Counted from the first letter of the stretch, positions 26,542 to 36,104 are shown. The stretch is DNA of 64,000 bases from Glaciecola sp028401415 (GCF_028401415.2 NZ_CP171821.2:2356001-2420000), one strand, 5' to 3'. Translations and numbers: made by a program. Notes: generated by a model from the sequence alone, not told the origin.

Positions 26542-28625
26542 CTCGTTTGCCGAGAAAGCTTCTTTTGACCCTTGCGTTGTTCGGTGCACAATATCTCCAT
26601 TGCAATGTTGTTCATGCAAACGAAAGTGCGCTGGAACAAGATATTGAAGTAATTAGTGTTAGCGCAACTAAGCGCCCCATCGCACTTTCACAGGTAGCTT
26701 CTAGCTTAAGCGTGATTTCAAACCAAGAGATTTCACTTATTGAAGCGCAGCATATTAATCAAGTTATGTCACGCATTTCAGGTACGTGGATCAGCAGAGG
26801 GAACGGACAAGAACACCTTACAGCTATCCGCTCTCCTGTGTTGACGGGCGCGGGCAGCTGCGCCGCTTTTTTTATGGCACTTGACGGTATATCCCTTCGC
26901 GCTCCTGGATTTTGCAACGCCAATCAACTGTTTGATGCAAACAGTGAACAAGCTGCGCGTATTGAGCTGCTAAAAGGTCCGTCTAGCACCTTGTACGGCA
27001 CCAACGCATTGCATGGCGCAATCAATATCATTAGCCCTGACGCATTTGACTCAAATGGCGCACTGACAAATCCAAACGCCTCTTTTGGCCTTCAGCTAGG
27101 CGCATACGACTTTGCTCGATTATCCGGCGACATCCAAATCGAAAATGGCCAACACGCGTTTAGACTCCTAAGTAATGTGACCCAAGAGAACGGCTTTCAG
27201 AGTGACAGTGGCTATGATCAACAAAAAGCAACCCTCATTTATCAAGGCAGAGACTTTCGATTTGGCAGTCAAAACTGGGACAACAAAACGGTAGTCGATA
27301 TTGCAAATCTCAATCAAGAAACGGCTGGCTTTATCCGTGGTTTTGAAGCCTATGCAGATGAACAAATTAGAGAGACTAACCCAAATCCCGAAGCATTTAG
27401 GGACGCAAAGTCGCTACGCGCCTATTCCAGCTTTAGCACACAAATAGATGACTCAACCTTAGCTATCACGCCCTATATCCGATGGAACGATATGCAGTTC
27501 TTGCAGCATTTTTTACCCTGGCAGGGCTTAGAAGAAAACAGCCACCGCAGTGCGGGTTTGAAAATACAGTACAACCATTATGGATTGGGCGCAGATTGGA
27601 TAAGCGGAATTGATATTGACTTTACGCAAGCGAATTTACGAGAAACGCAAGACGAGCCTTTTTCGCCCAGCATTCCTGAAGGTGAACATTACGATTACAA
27701 TGTTGATGCAAGTGTTTTTGCAGCCTTTGTACAGGGTGAATGGCGCGGGAACAAGCTTGCATTTATCGCCGGGACGCGTATTGAACGCACAGAGTATGAC
27801 TACGATAATCTATTAAGTGATGGCAGCGCTTGCGCTGATGAGGTTGAAGTGTGCCGCTTTTCAAGGCCAAGTGACCAATCTTTGTCTTTTACCTCGTTTT
27901 CTCCGCAAGCTGTTTTAGAGTATTCTGTTAATGATGCATCTTTAGCGTATGTTAAGTATTCACAGGGTTTTCGCGCTCCTCAAGCCACCGAATTGTTCAG
28001 ACTGCAAAACAATCAACTGGCGAGTGATTTAGACGAGGTGAGAATCGACGCTTTTGAACTTGGCTATCGATTCAATACCGACGCTCACGGCCTGCATATA
28101 GCGTATTTCGATATGCAAAAACAAGACGTGATTGTGCTAGATACCGACCGCCAGTTTATTTCTGATGGCGACACTTCTCACCGAGGATTAGAGCTAGAGT
28201 ATCGTTGGCAAATCACGCCAAACTGGCGATTTTCCACCAACGCCACCTGGCAAAAACACGTCTATGAAAGCGATCTTGCCATTGCCAATACTTCAATTAA
28301 AGGAAATCGCATCGATACTGCACCCGATGAGCTTTATGGCGCGCGCCTGCTCTGGGATAGTGGCAACAAGCTCTATTGGGAACTTGCATGGCAATACCTT
28401 TCTGAATACTTCTTGGATCCTCAAAATACAGCGGAGTATGAAGGTCACTCATTGCTTGATCTGACTTTAGAATATGAGCTGTCAGATAATGTGCGTTTGA
28501 AACTTAGCGTATTCAATCTCACTGACGAAGACTACGCCGAGCGCGCTGACTTTGCATTTGGCGGCTATCGTTATTTTGTTGGCCAGCCAAGGCGTGTTTT
28601 CGCCAGCATTAAATGGGACGTCTAA
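26538..28625 (+). CDS. TonB-dependent outer-membrane receptor
   Basis: A 695-residue receptor. After a signal peptide (ending near VVHA) comes a TonB-box-like EVISVSATKR, a plug domain (about 45-165, with LLKGPSSTLYGTNALHGAINI) and a beta-barrel ending in aromatic, strand-like sequence. It imports a scarce solute through the outer membrane using TonB energy. Plug and C-terminal FNLTDEDYAERADFAFGGYRYF resemble receptors of the vitamin/siderophore type. It is squeezed between folM (4-base overlap) and aguA (no gap), so the ligand might relate to polyamines or a pterin; that is an inference from position only. Confidence 0.88.
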   Translation: MTRLPRKLLLTLALFGAQYLHCNVVHANESALEQDIEVISVSATKRPIALSQVASSLSVISNQEISLIEAQHINQVMSRISGTWISRGNGQEHLTAIRSPVLTGAGSCAAFFMALDGISLRAPGFCNANQLFDANSEQAARIELLKGPSSTLYGTNALHGAINIISPDAFDSNGALTNPNASFGLQLGAYDFARLSGDIQIENGQHAFRLLSNVTQENGFQSDSGYDQQKATLIYQGRDFRFGSQNWDNKTVVDIANLNQETAGFIRGFEAYADEQIRETNPNPEAFRDAKSLRAYSSFSTQIDDSTLAITPYIRWNDMQFLQHFLPWQGLEENSHRSAGLKIQYNHYGLGADWISGIDIDFTQANLRETQDEPFSPSIPEGEHYDYNVDASVFAAFVQGEWRGNKLAFIAGTRIERTEYDYDNLLSDGSACADEVEVCRFSRPSDQSLSFTSFSPQAVLEYSVNDASLAYVKYSQGFRAPQATELFRLQNNQLASDLDEVRIDAFELGYRFNTDAHGLHIAYFDMQKQDVIVLDTDRQFISDGDTSHRGLELEYRWQITPNWRFSTNATWQKHVYESDLAIANTSIKGNRIDTAPDELYGARLLWDSGNKLYWELAWQYLSEYFLDPQNTAEYEGHSLLDLTLEYELSDNVRLKLSVFNLTDEDYAERADFAFGGYRYFVGQPRRVFASIKWDV

Positions 28626-29702
28626 ATGAACATCGATAAGCCTGCCGTTCACGGCACCTTAACAATGTTGCCTGAATGGGCGCAGCAAGAGGCAGTTGTG
28701 CTAGCTTGGCCTCATATGCAAACCGACTGGCAAGAATGGATTGATGAAGTACGCAAGACTTATCTGCAGCTGATTGAAGCGATTAATCATTGCTCAGCGC
28801 TTGTTATATTGCTATGTCCTGAAGACGAGCTTGGGCTGGTAAAGTCAATGGTAAGCATGAATGCCAAAGTCTTGCTTGTTCAAGTAGACTACAACGATAC
28901 TTGGACCCGTGATTACGTCTTTATTACCTGTGAAAGTGCTAATGGCAACGTGCCTGTTAACTTTAACTTCAACGGGTGGGGTGAAAAATTTGATGCTAGC
29001 AAAGATAATAAGGTTAATACACTGCTTAGCAAACTATGCAGACAAGATTTAATCAACCATGCTGCCGTTCTCGAGGGCGGCGCCGTTGAAATTGACCAGA
29101 ACCAAATGCTGATGAGCACCTCGTCTTGTCTTCTTAACCCTAAACGCAATTCGCAATTAAGCTTAGATGATTACGGCAGTCTGTTTGAGTCTGTTTTAGG
29201 AGCACGCGAAAGTCATATATTCAAGCATGGACATCTTGAGGGTGATGATACAGACGGCCACATCGACACATTAGCAAGGTTCACACCCCTTCGTTCGATT
29301 GTGATGCAAAGCGCCTTTAATCGACCAGCGGACCTTCATTTCAAACCTTTGAACGCCTTGAAAGCGGAAATCAAAAATGCTTTTCCAGGCTTTGCAATAT
29401 TCGAACTGCCTTTACCTGAAATACATAATGCAAGTGGCGAACGACTGCCCGCCTCTTACGCAAACTTTCTTATATGCAATAAAGGCATACTGGCTCCTAT
29501 TTATCAGCAAGAAGAAGATGAACAAGCCATTGAAACGCTACAAAAAGCTTTTCCTAATCACGAAGTCATCCCTATCGATTGCTCAAGCTTAGTGCAGCAA
29601 TATGGTTCGCTTCATTGTGTAACGATGCAAATTCCTGAAAACACGATGAAAACGGAAATACTTGAGCTTGCAACTAATGGCCTCGCAAGCTATACCGTTT
29701 AG
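28626..29702 (+). CDS. aguA: Agmatine deiminase
   Basis: A 358-residue member of the Porphyromonas-type peptidylarginine deiminase family. Hallmarks are DYNDTWTRDYVF near residue 90, LEGGAVEID near 155, HGHLEGDDTDGHIDTLARF near 200 (the acidic and His active-site residues) and the C-terminal GSLHCVTMQIP with the nucleophilic Cys. It hydrolyses agmatine to N-carbamoylputrescine in the cytoplasm. It begins directly after the receptor stop codon and is followed 31 bases later by the next enzyme of the same pathway, which supports the agmatine assignment. Confidence 0.92.
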   Translation: MNIDKPAVHGTLTMLPEWAQQEAVVLAWPHMQTDWQEWIDEVRKTYLQLIEAINHCSALVILLCPEDELGLVKSMVSMNAKVLLVQVDYNDTWTRDYVFITCESANGNVPVNFNFNGWGEKFDASKDNKVNTLLSKLCRQDLINHAAVLEGGAVEIDQNQMLMSTSSCLLNPKRNSQLSLDDYGSLFESVLGARESHIFKHGHLEGDDTDGHIDTLARFTPLRSIVMQSAFNRPADLHFKPLNALKAEIKNAFPGFAIFELPLPEIHNASGERLPASYANFLICNKGILAPIYQQEEDEQAIETLQKAFPNHEVIPIDCSSLVQQYGSLHCVTMQIPENTMKTEILELATNGLASYTV

Positions 29703-29733
29703 ATTACGTTTTGACTATGTGGAAGATACTTAG

Positions 29734-30642
29734 ATGACAACAACGACAAAGCAAAGTAGCGTATTGAGAGTTGGGCTTGTGCAGCAAGCTATCACGAGCA
29801 ACAACAAACACGAAAACTGGCAAGCAAGTGCTCAAAAGATAAAGGCGCTGGTTGAAGATGGTTGTCAGTGCATTTTACTTCAAGAACTTCACTCCACTTT
29901 ATATTTTTGTCAAAACGAAGACGTTTCTAATTTCGATTTGGCCGAGCCAATCCCGGGCGAGGCTACGGCGTTTTTTGGAGCGTTGGCTGAGCAGCTTCAA
30001 ATTGTGCTGATTTGCTCCTTATTTGAAAAACGTGCATCTGGTCTTTATCACAACACCGCTGTTGTGTTTGACAAAAAGACCGACATGGCAGGAATGTATC
30101 GCAAAATGCATATTCCCGACGATCCAGGTTTCTATGAAAAGTTTTATTTCACGCCGGGTGATTTAGGCTTCCAGCCTATTGAGACCAGCGTCGGTAAATT
30201 AGGCGTGTTGGTCTGTTGGGATCAGTGGTATCCAGAAGCCGCCCGTCTTATGGCAATGAACGGCGCCGACATACTGTTTTATCCCACTGCAATCGGCTGG
30301 GATCGAAACGACACGATGGAAGAGCGCAAGCGTCAGCAAGATGCCTGGGAAACTATTCAGCGTGCTCATGCAGTGGCAAACTCTGTTCCGGTTGTTGTCG
30401 CTAATCGCGTAGGCTATGAAGTCTCGCCAGATACAAATGGCGAAGGCATCGATTTCTGGGGGCATAGCTTTATTACCGGCCCACAGGGAGAGCTACTCGC
30501 TCTTGCTAGCGATACACAGGAGCAGCTGCTCATGGCTGACATAGACTTATCGCGCACCGAAGACATCAAGCGCATTTGGCCCTACTTCAGAGACCGGAGA
30601 ATTGACGCATATGACGGACTTAACAATCGTTGGGGAAAGTAG
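29734..30642 (+). CDS. aguB: N-carbamoylputrescine amidase
   Basis: A 302-residue carbon-nitrogen hydrolase with the nitrilase triad: Glu in LLQELHSTLYF, Lys in YRKMHIPDD and Cys in VLVCWDQWYPEAARL. The FEKR...GLYHNTAVVFD and PDDPGFYEKFYFTPGD stretches are specific for the putrescine-pathway members. It splits N-carbamoylputrescine into putrescine, CO2 and ammonia, completing agmatine use started by AguA. No arginine decarboxylase gene is in the window, so agmatine must come from elsewhere, from outside or from a distant speA. An insertion-sequence end relic starts one base after its stop codon. Confidence 0.95.
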   Translation: MTTTTKQSSVLRVGLVQQAITSNNKHENWQASAQKIKALVEDGCQCILLQELHSTLYFCQNEDVSNFDLAEPIPGEATAFFGALAEQLQIVLICSLFEKRASGLYHNTAVVFDKKTDMAGMYRKMHIPDDPGFYEKFYFTPGDLGFQPIETSVGKLGVLVCWDQWYPEAARLMAMNGADILFYPTAIGWDRNDTMEERKRQQDAWETIQRAHAVANSVPVVVANRVGYEVSPDTNGEGIDFWGHSFITGPQGELLALASDTQEQLLMADIDLSRTEDIKRIWPYFRDRRIDAYDGLNNRWGK

Positions 30643-30643
30643 T

Positions 30644-30669
30644 TAACCCGAACTCTGGATAAGAGACAG
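30644..30669 (+). repeat. Probable solo insertion-sequence end (copy 2)
   Basis: Starts with the 19 bases shared with 5696-5714 and continues agagaca. Read on the minus strand it begins tgtctcttatccagagtt, which looks like the outer end of an IS50-like (IS4 family) terminal repeat. No transposase is nearby, so this is a left-over end. The family assignment rests on memory of the IS50 end and is tentative. Confidence 0.5.
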
Positions 30670-30694
30670 CGCTCGAGTTAGTTAAAAAGCTTAA

Positions 30695-31408
30695 CTATTG
30701 GGGAGAAGTCAGTACTGCGCGCGTTTTGGAATCAGATCTCATATTTGCTGCGCTTTGCAACGCTGTTTTTAATGATTCGGCAATGGCCTGATGGTCTTTA
30801 TGCAAATAGTGATACATTTGATTACTTTCTATTTGCACATAACGGTATTTGCTTTCATCACGCAAAGATTCGGGCAAATACGTATCGCAAGTCACTATTG
30901 CGTTGACTCTGCCTGCCTTGAAAAAATGCCAAAGCCTTTCGTTTTCGCTAAGCTCAATCTTGTAATTTTGGCTACCCGATATGTTCAAGCTTGTTTCCGG
31001 GAAGCTAAAACCAGAGACGTGCGCGATGGAATAGAGTTGAGAAAGCTTGCAATTCGGACATAAGGTTTTATTGATGACAACAATAGTATTACTGACAGGG
31101 AATGGGAGCTTTATTCGAATTAAGTCAGAGTAGCCTCGCGTGTGATTTTCAGCGCGAAGCATAATCCCATCAATCGTTTTAGAATTCGCGCTGACAACAC
31201 TTCTCGTATAAGGGAGTTCGGTGAAATTTATTCCGACGCCTATATCCTTGTACGCGTCTATTAGCGTCTGATAAATGTACTTATGCTCTTCGTGTAACTC
31301 TGTCTTATCTAACACCAAAGAGCTGGCACTTGCCATGCTCGCAAAAGAGAAGATTGCGAGTGAAAACCAAGAACATATTATTATTATTTTGCTTGGATAT
31401 TTTGTCAT
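30695..31408 (-). CDS. Periplasmic solute-binding-like protein (family 3)
   Basis: A 237-residue protein with a signal peptide (cleavage near ASA). The mature part has the two-lobe outline of small family-3 solute-binding proteins, such as ELPYTRSVVSANSKTIDGIMLRAE in lobe one. Two Cys in TLCPNCKL may form a disulfide or metal site. There is no transporter gene nearby. Such orphan proteins in marine gammaproteobacteria often act as sensors or have unknown roles. Monocistronic. Confidence 0.6.
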   Translation of the reverse strand: MTKYPSKIIIICSWFSLAIFSFASMASASSLVLDKTELHEEHKYIYQTLIDAYKDIGVGINFTELPYTRSVVSANSKTIDGIMLRAENHTRGYSDLIRIKLPFPVSNTIVVINKTLCPNCKLSQLYSIAHVSGFSFPETSLNISGSQNYKIELSENERLWHFFKAGRVNAIVTCDTYLPESLRDESKYRYVQIESNQMYHYLHKDHQAIAESLKTALQSAANMRSDSKTRAVLTSPQ

Positions 31409-31494
31409 CTACTCTGATTCTGTGATGCGTCGGCGCTCGAAATTATTTATAAAACAAACGCTTGCTACTTAAAATCGACTGCGTATAGAGATAT

Positions 31495-32223
31495 TTACAA
31501 CATAAACAGCTTTGTATGGTAGGTCAATAAAATTTGCATTTTTTTTCCGTCGAAAAGAGATTTAATAACCTCACTATTACTATTAAGCCCCCCAGTGTAC
31601 TTGCCAAATGCAGGCATTAACAATAAATCTTCGCCCACAATAAACGACTTATCGGTCAGCTTTTTATGACTGAGCTTGTAGCTTGTTTTAGGGTGGTAAT
31701 GACCCACAATTTGTGAGTCGCAGAACTCGCCGTTCATCGCTTTGAAGGTGCTAATTTCTTCCGGCTCGTGCACAAACAGTACGCCTGAAAAGATACAGTG
31801 ATGCTGTCGCTTTCCTAGCAGGCTTTCGGGAATATCAGGGTCGTGATTTCCAAGCACCCAAATCCACTTGGTCACTGACCTTACCATGTCATTTATTGCA
31901 GCGATGTCATCGCTTTCTAACCTTGAGCCAGCGTTGCCATCATGAAAACTATCACCTAAACAAATAACCACTGAAGGTTGATAAATGCTTATCAAATGTT
32001 CCATTCGCTTGATAGTTTCTCGGGTATCAAAGCGTGGAAGGGGATGCGCAAACTGACTGAGAAAACTGCCTTTCTCAAAGTGAAGATCCGAAAACACCAG
32101 TAAATCGTGAGCTGGCCAAAAAAGCACCGCTCGCCCATCAACAATTAACTTGTGATCACAAAACTTAACGGGAATGATGGTATTGTCTAATACGTATTGT
32201 TTGAGTTGTTCTTGTGCAATCAT
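31495..32223 (-). CDS. pdeM: Ligase-associated metallophosphoesterase PdeM
   Basis: A 242-residue calcineurin-type phosphoesterase. Metal motifs are FSDLHFEKG, CLGDSFHDG, VLGNHDPDI and GHYHPKT. Length and sequence fit PdeM, the endonuclease/phosphodiesterase of the ligase-associated DNA repair set. It follows the helicase by ten bases. Together with the divergent exonuclease and ligase this forms the complete four-gene set known from many proteobacteria. It acts in the cytoplasm on DNA ends or nicks; the exact substrate is not established from sequence. Confidence 0.9.
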   Translation of the reverse strand: MIAQEQLKQYVLDNTIIPVKFCDHKLIVDGRAVLFWPAHDLLVFSDLHFEKGSFLSQFAHPLPRFDTRETIKRMEHLISIYQPSVVICLGDSFHDGNAGSRLESDDIAAINDMVRSVTKWIWVLGNHDPDIPESLLGKRQHHCIFSGVLFVHEPEEISTFKAMNGEFCDSQIVGHYHPKTSYKLSHKKLTDKSFIVGEDLLLMPAFGKYTGGLNSNSEVIKSLFDGKKMQILLTYHTKLFML

Positions 32224-32233
32224 CTTTTACTAC

Positions 32234-34705
32234 TCAATGCGCTTGGCTTAAAAGCTCACGAATATCGTCCATCATGTCTTCCGCTTCCTGATATAAATTC
32301 GCTTGTTCCAGCAAGGCTTGTGTGCCTGCACCAGTGACTTGTTCACTGCGCACATCCAGCACAATGGGAATAGACATTGGTGAGGGCTTTTCTAAGCACT
32401 TAAAATCAAAAGCTCCGTCAAAGCGTATCAATAAATCAGCGGTTCGCGACAAATCCAGCAGTTCACGTTCAGCATCTTCACGTGTTACGCGCAACAGCAC
32501 GTGATCTTTGTCATATTCGCGAAGCGTATCGTATATCAAGTCAGTGGAGAAAGTGACCTGTCGCATAGTTTTTTTAGTGCTATGATATTGTTGCTCTATT
32601 AAGCCACTGACCACGGCCACCCGCCTAAATGAACGTTTTAACATCGCCGCCTCTAACATCCAGTCCTCTAATTCATCTCCTAAAATATCTGGATTAAACA
32701 GTCTTGGAATATGCTCGCTCGTGACTTTTTTTAGTGAGCAAATAGATAAGCCGTAGTCGGTAATAGAAAAACTTAAAGGCTGCAAGCCTAACTTTTCCAT
32801 TCTGCGAGTAATAAGCATGCCAAGCGTTTGATTGGCTTTGCGCCCCTCAAATGTATAGAACAACACAAACTCGGTTTTGCGAAATGGAAATTGCTCAATC
32901 AACACTCGATCAATGCGGGGAAGTTGAGAAAACTCCCTTTGTAAGTTAAGCCACTCAACCACCTGCTTTGGCAATTTGTTCCAGTTTTCGGGCTGATTCA
33001 GCAAGGCTCGCACCGCATCCGCTAAGTAAGTCGAAAGCGGCATCTGCCCACCAACGTAGCTCGGAACCTTTGGCTCTTTTGCTTTTCCTGGTCGAGCCTC
33101 TACCATCATATCCCTGATGCCCTCGAAACGAAGGACTTCACCTGCGAAGAAAAAGGTATCGCCTTTCACCAACTGCTGCGCAAAATATTCCTCAACCTCA
33201 CCAATAATTTTGCCTTGATGTGAGCGGCGCAAACGCTTCACTTTCAATCTGCCAGCTTCAACAATCGTACCTATATTTTGTCGATGGCGCATGATGACAC
33301 GCTTAGACGCCGGCTTGTATATGTCGGGCGCCACCTCAACCAGTCGGTTATATCGCTCATAAGATGCGAGTGCGTATCCGCCGTTTTCAGTAAAGCGCCA
33401 AAGCTGTTCGAAGGTGTTTTTGTCAATACTACTGTAAGGCGGCGCTTGGGTAACTTGGGCGAAAATTGTATCAATGCCTGAGGGCTCACTACACAAGCAA
33501 TTTAAAATAAACTGCGGCAAAATATCCAATGCGCCAGACATAGGTGCATCACCATCGAGCTCGCCCTTCTTTATTGCGTTGATTGCTGATAAGCATTCCA
33601 GTGACTCAAAACGATTTCCGGGCACCAAAATCGCTTTTGAGGGTTCATCTAAACGGTGATTTGACCGGCCAATGCGCTGCAACAAGCGACTAACGCCCTT
33701 CGGAGCACCCATCTGGATGACCAAATCCACATCCCCCCAATCGATACCTAATTCAAGCGCAGAAGTCGCCACAATCGCCTTAAGCTGACCCAGCGCCATC
33801 ATATTTTCCGTTTTAGCACGTTGCTCTTTGCTCAAAGAGCCATGATAAATTGCAATGGGCAATACCAAACTATTGACTTCCCAAAGCGCTTGAAAGATCA
33901 ATTCGGCAGTGGCTCGAGTATTCACAAACACAATACTGGTGCCCGCATCACATATGGCCTTGTACACATCTTTGATAGCATATTTTGCCATGTAGCCACC
34001 AAAAGGGATCCGCGCTTTCGTTTTCAGAATACTCACTCTAGGCTTAACTCTTGTTTTTGCCTCAATAATGTTGCATGGAATGCCATCTGCGCCTAACCAA
34101 CTTGCCAGCACCTGCGGGTATGCCACTGTTGCAGACAATCCATAGCGCACATAACCTGAGCACAAGTAAGTGAGCCTGGCAAGCGCAAGCGCTGTAAAAT
34201 CACCGCGTTTTGTATGTGCAAAACTATGGACTTCGTCAATAATCACACACTTTAAATTAGCAAATATCTGCGGCGCATCGGTGTATGAGAGCATCAACAT
34301 CAAAGACTCAGGTGTGGTAAGTAAAATGTGGGGAGGAGATTTGCGCTGTTTTTGACGCTGATAAGCGGTAGTATCACCCGTTCTGCTTGCCACCTCAATA
34401 TTCAATTTCATATCCGTAACTGGCTGAGTTAGGTTGCGCTCAATATCATGAGTCAAGGCCTTTAGCGGCGATATATATAAAGTATGCAGTGTTTTCTTTG
34501 CCTTTCTCCCCCTTCGCTTTTCTTTTTGTTGATCGTTATAAATATCGATTAAGACAGGCAAAAAACCTGAAAGCGTTTTTCCCGCACCAGTTGGCGCAAT
34601 AAGCAGGCTCGACTGCGCCCTTGCAAAGGCGGTGAGCATCTGCTTTTGATAATTGCGAATTTGCCAGCCTTTTTGCTCAAACCACTGTTTAAACAAATCC
34701 GGCAC
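32234..34705 (-). CDS. Ligase-associated Lhr-like DEXH helicase
   Basis: An 823-residue superfamily 2 helicase. Motif I is LIAPTGAGKTLSG, motif II IDEVH, motif III GLSATV, motif VI LLQRIGRSNHR, followed by a winged-helix and an Lhr-type beta-barrel region (about 430-800). It is shorter than full Lhr (about 1500 residues) and matches the core form found with DNA ligases. It is a 3'-5' DNA translocase that probably unwinds DNA for repair by its neighbours. It is first in an operon with pdeM and divergent from the exonuclease and ligase genes across a 376-base spacer. Confidence 0.92.
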   Translation of the reverse strand: MPDLFKQWFEQKGWQIRNYQKQMLTAFARAQSSLLIAPTGAGKTLSGFLPVLIDIYNDQQKEKRRGRKAKKTLHTLYISPLKALTHDIERNLTQPVTDMKLNIEVASRTGDTTAYQRQKQRKSPPHILLTTPESLMLMLSYTDAPQIFANLKCVIIDEVHSFAHTKRGDFTALALARLTYLCSGYVRYGLSATVAYPQVLASWLGADGIPCNIIEAKTRVKPRVSILKTKARIPFGGYMAKYAIKDVYKAICDAGTSIVFVNTRATAELIFQALWEVNSLVLPIAIYHGSLSKEQRAKTENMMALGQLKAIVATSALELGIDWGDVDLVIQMGAPKGVSRLLQRIGRSNHRLDEPSKAILVPGNRFESLECLSAINAIKKGELDGDAPMSGALDILPQFILNCLCSEPSGIDTIFAQVTQAPPYSSIDKNTFEQLWRFTENGGYALASYERYNRLVEVAPDIYKPASKRVIMRHRQNIGTIVEAGRLKVKRLRRSHQGKIIGEVEEYFAQQLVKGDTFFFAGEVLRFEGIRDMMVEARPGKAKEPKVPSYVGGQMPLSTYLADAVRALLNQPENWNKLPKQVVEWLNLQREFSQLPRIDRVLIEQFPFRKTEFVLFYTFEGRKANQTLGMLITRRMEKLGLQPLSFSITDYGLSICSLKKVTSEHIPRLFNPDILGDELEDWMLEAAMLKRSFRRVAVVSGLIEQQYHSTKKTMRQVTFSTDLIYDTLREYDKDHVLLRVTREDAERELLDLSRTADLLIRFDGAFDFKCLEKPSPMSIPIVLDVRSEQVTGAGTQALLEQANLYQEAEDMMDDIRELLSQAH

Positions 34706-34811
34706 TCGAGCACGTTTTTCAGATTGATAGTTTAACGACGAAATAGCTCAACCTCATATTGTAATTACTTATTCGTGTTAGGACCTATCGTCATCAATCG
34801 AATCTCAGACT

Positions 34812-34943
34812 ATGACTTTCGAGCCTATGGAGGAGGCAAGGTATGTGAAAACATCGAAATCATGGAAGATTTCGTTGAGCGCCCAAGGACGGGTTCACAG
34901 CGGTTTTCACATACCTTGCCTCCTCCATAGGCTCGAAAGTCAT
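34812..34943. repeat. 132-bp palindromic element (41-bp perfect arms)
   Basis: Arms 34812-34852 and 34903-34943 are perfect reverse complements over 41 bases. The 50-base middle has a second stem, CGAAATC/GATTTCG at 34855-34874, and the phrase gcccaaggacgggttcac, which I recall as typical of dispersed intergenic palindromes in Alteromonadales and Shewanella-type genomes. No target duplication is visible. It has no room for a gene and fits a miniature, non-autonomous mobile palindrome. It fills about a third of the spacer 34706-35081; the rest shows only AT-rich promoter-like sequence. Confidence 0.85.
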
Positions 34944-35081
34944 GCGATTTATAATCGAAGAAGGTTCTAACGCAAACACTTCACGAATTGTTTACAGTAA
35001 AACACCCTTAAGAGTTTTAAATAAAACTTTGTATGGTGCTGTGCGTACTCACACAGTTATTATAAAAAACGGAAACGAAGT

Positions 35082-36095
35082 TTGGCCAAGCACCCTCAGC
35101 ATTGGATAAAGACAGATAACAATGGGCTTTACTGTAGCGCCTTGGACGCGTATATCGATCCCATGCAGCCTGTCAAACGTGCAATTATTACTCACGGGCA
35201 TGCAGACCATGCCAGACCTGGCCATGAAGAAGTGTTTGCAACGCCTGAAACCCTAGGGATCATGAAAATTCGCTATGGCGACGATTTTTGCGTATCCCCT
35301 CGCCCGCTTGAATATGCGCAACAAGTTGCCATAGGCAAAGGACAACTGCACTTTGTGCCCGCCGGGCATATTTTAGGCTCCGCACAGGCCGTAATTGACC
35401 ATGCTGATCATCGATTAGTGTTGTCAGGTGATTACAAACGCCATTTTGATCCGACCTGCCCAGCCTTTGAGGTAACGCCTTGTGATGTGTTTGTCACCGA
35501 AGCAACCTTTGGCTTACCCGTATTCAAACATCCTCGAATCAACGATGAGATGCAAAAACTTATTGATTCAATGTTGCTTTTCCCACAACGCTGTCATTTA
35601 GTTGGAGTGTATGCACTAGGGAAATGTCAGCGCCTTATTATCGCCTTACGAGAGCTCGGTTTTGACGAACCCATTTATCTGCATGGCGCGCTCTTAAAAC
35701 TGTGTGCTTTCTACCAAGAGCACGGTGCAGACTTGGGTGAGCTCATTGCTGTTAAAGACGTGGCTAACACAAAGAGCTTAGCAGGTAAGTTAGTACTCGC
35801 ACCCCCATCAGCGCTTAACGATAGATGGTCAAGAAAGCTTCCTAACGTAATCACCGCCATGGCATCCGGTTGGATGCAAATTCGCGCACGCTCCAAGCAA
35901 AGGCGAGCCGAGTTGCCGCTCATCATAAGCGACCATTGTGACTGGCCCGAGTTGATTCAAACCATCACAGAAGTTGATCCGGGCGAAGTTTGGGTCACGC
36001 ATGGCCGTGAACAAGCCTTGGTTCATCAGGCACAAAAGATGGGTTATAAAGCAAAGGCGCTTTCGCTCGTAGGCTATGACGAAGATGAGAGCTAG
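35082..36095 (+). CDS. Ligase-associated MBL-fold exonuclease
   Basis: A 337-residue metallo-beta-lactamase/beta-CASP protein. ITHGHADHARPGH (His38, His40, Asp42, His43) is the main metal motif; PAGHILGSAQ and LSGDYKRHFDPT follow, and the C-terminal WVTHGRE supplies the last His. It is of the SNM1/CPSF nuclease type associated with ATP-dependent ligases. The start is TTG; the family normally begins with a short KHPQHWIK-type N-terminus, which fits this position. Nine bases separate it from the ligase gene, so they form an operon. Confidence 0.92.
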   Translation: MAKHPQHWIKTDNNGLYCSALDAYIDPMQPVKRAIITHGHADHARPGHEEVFATPETLGIMKIRYGDDFCVSPRPLEYAQQVAIGKGQLHFVPAGHILGSAQAVIDHADHRLVLSGDYKRHFDPTCPAFEVTPCDVFVTEATFGLPVFKHPRINDEMQKLIDSMLLFPQRCHLVGVYALGKCQRLIIALRELGFDEPIYLHGALLKLCAFYQEHGADLGELIAVKDVANTKSLAGKLVLAPPSALNDRWSRKLPNVITAMASGWMQIRARSKQRRAELPLIISDHCDWPELIQTITEVDPGEVWVTHGREQALVHQAQKMGYKAKALSLVGYDEDES

Positions 36096-36104
36096 AGGGT
36101 TTGC

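Noticed and set aside
35039..35056. Palindrome CTGTG...CACAG before the exonuclease gene, as a possible LexA box
   Set aside because: The spacing between CTGT and ACAG is ten bases, not the eight of gammaproteobacterial LexA sites, and the interior is not AT-rich.
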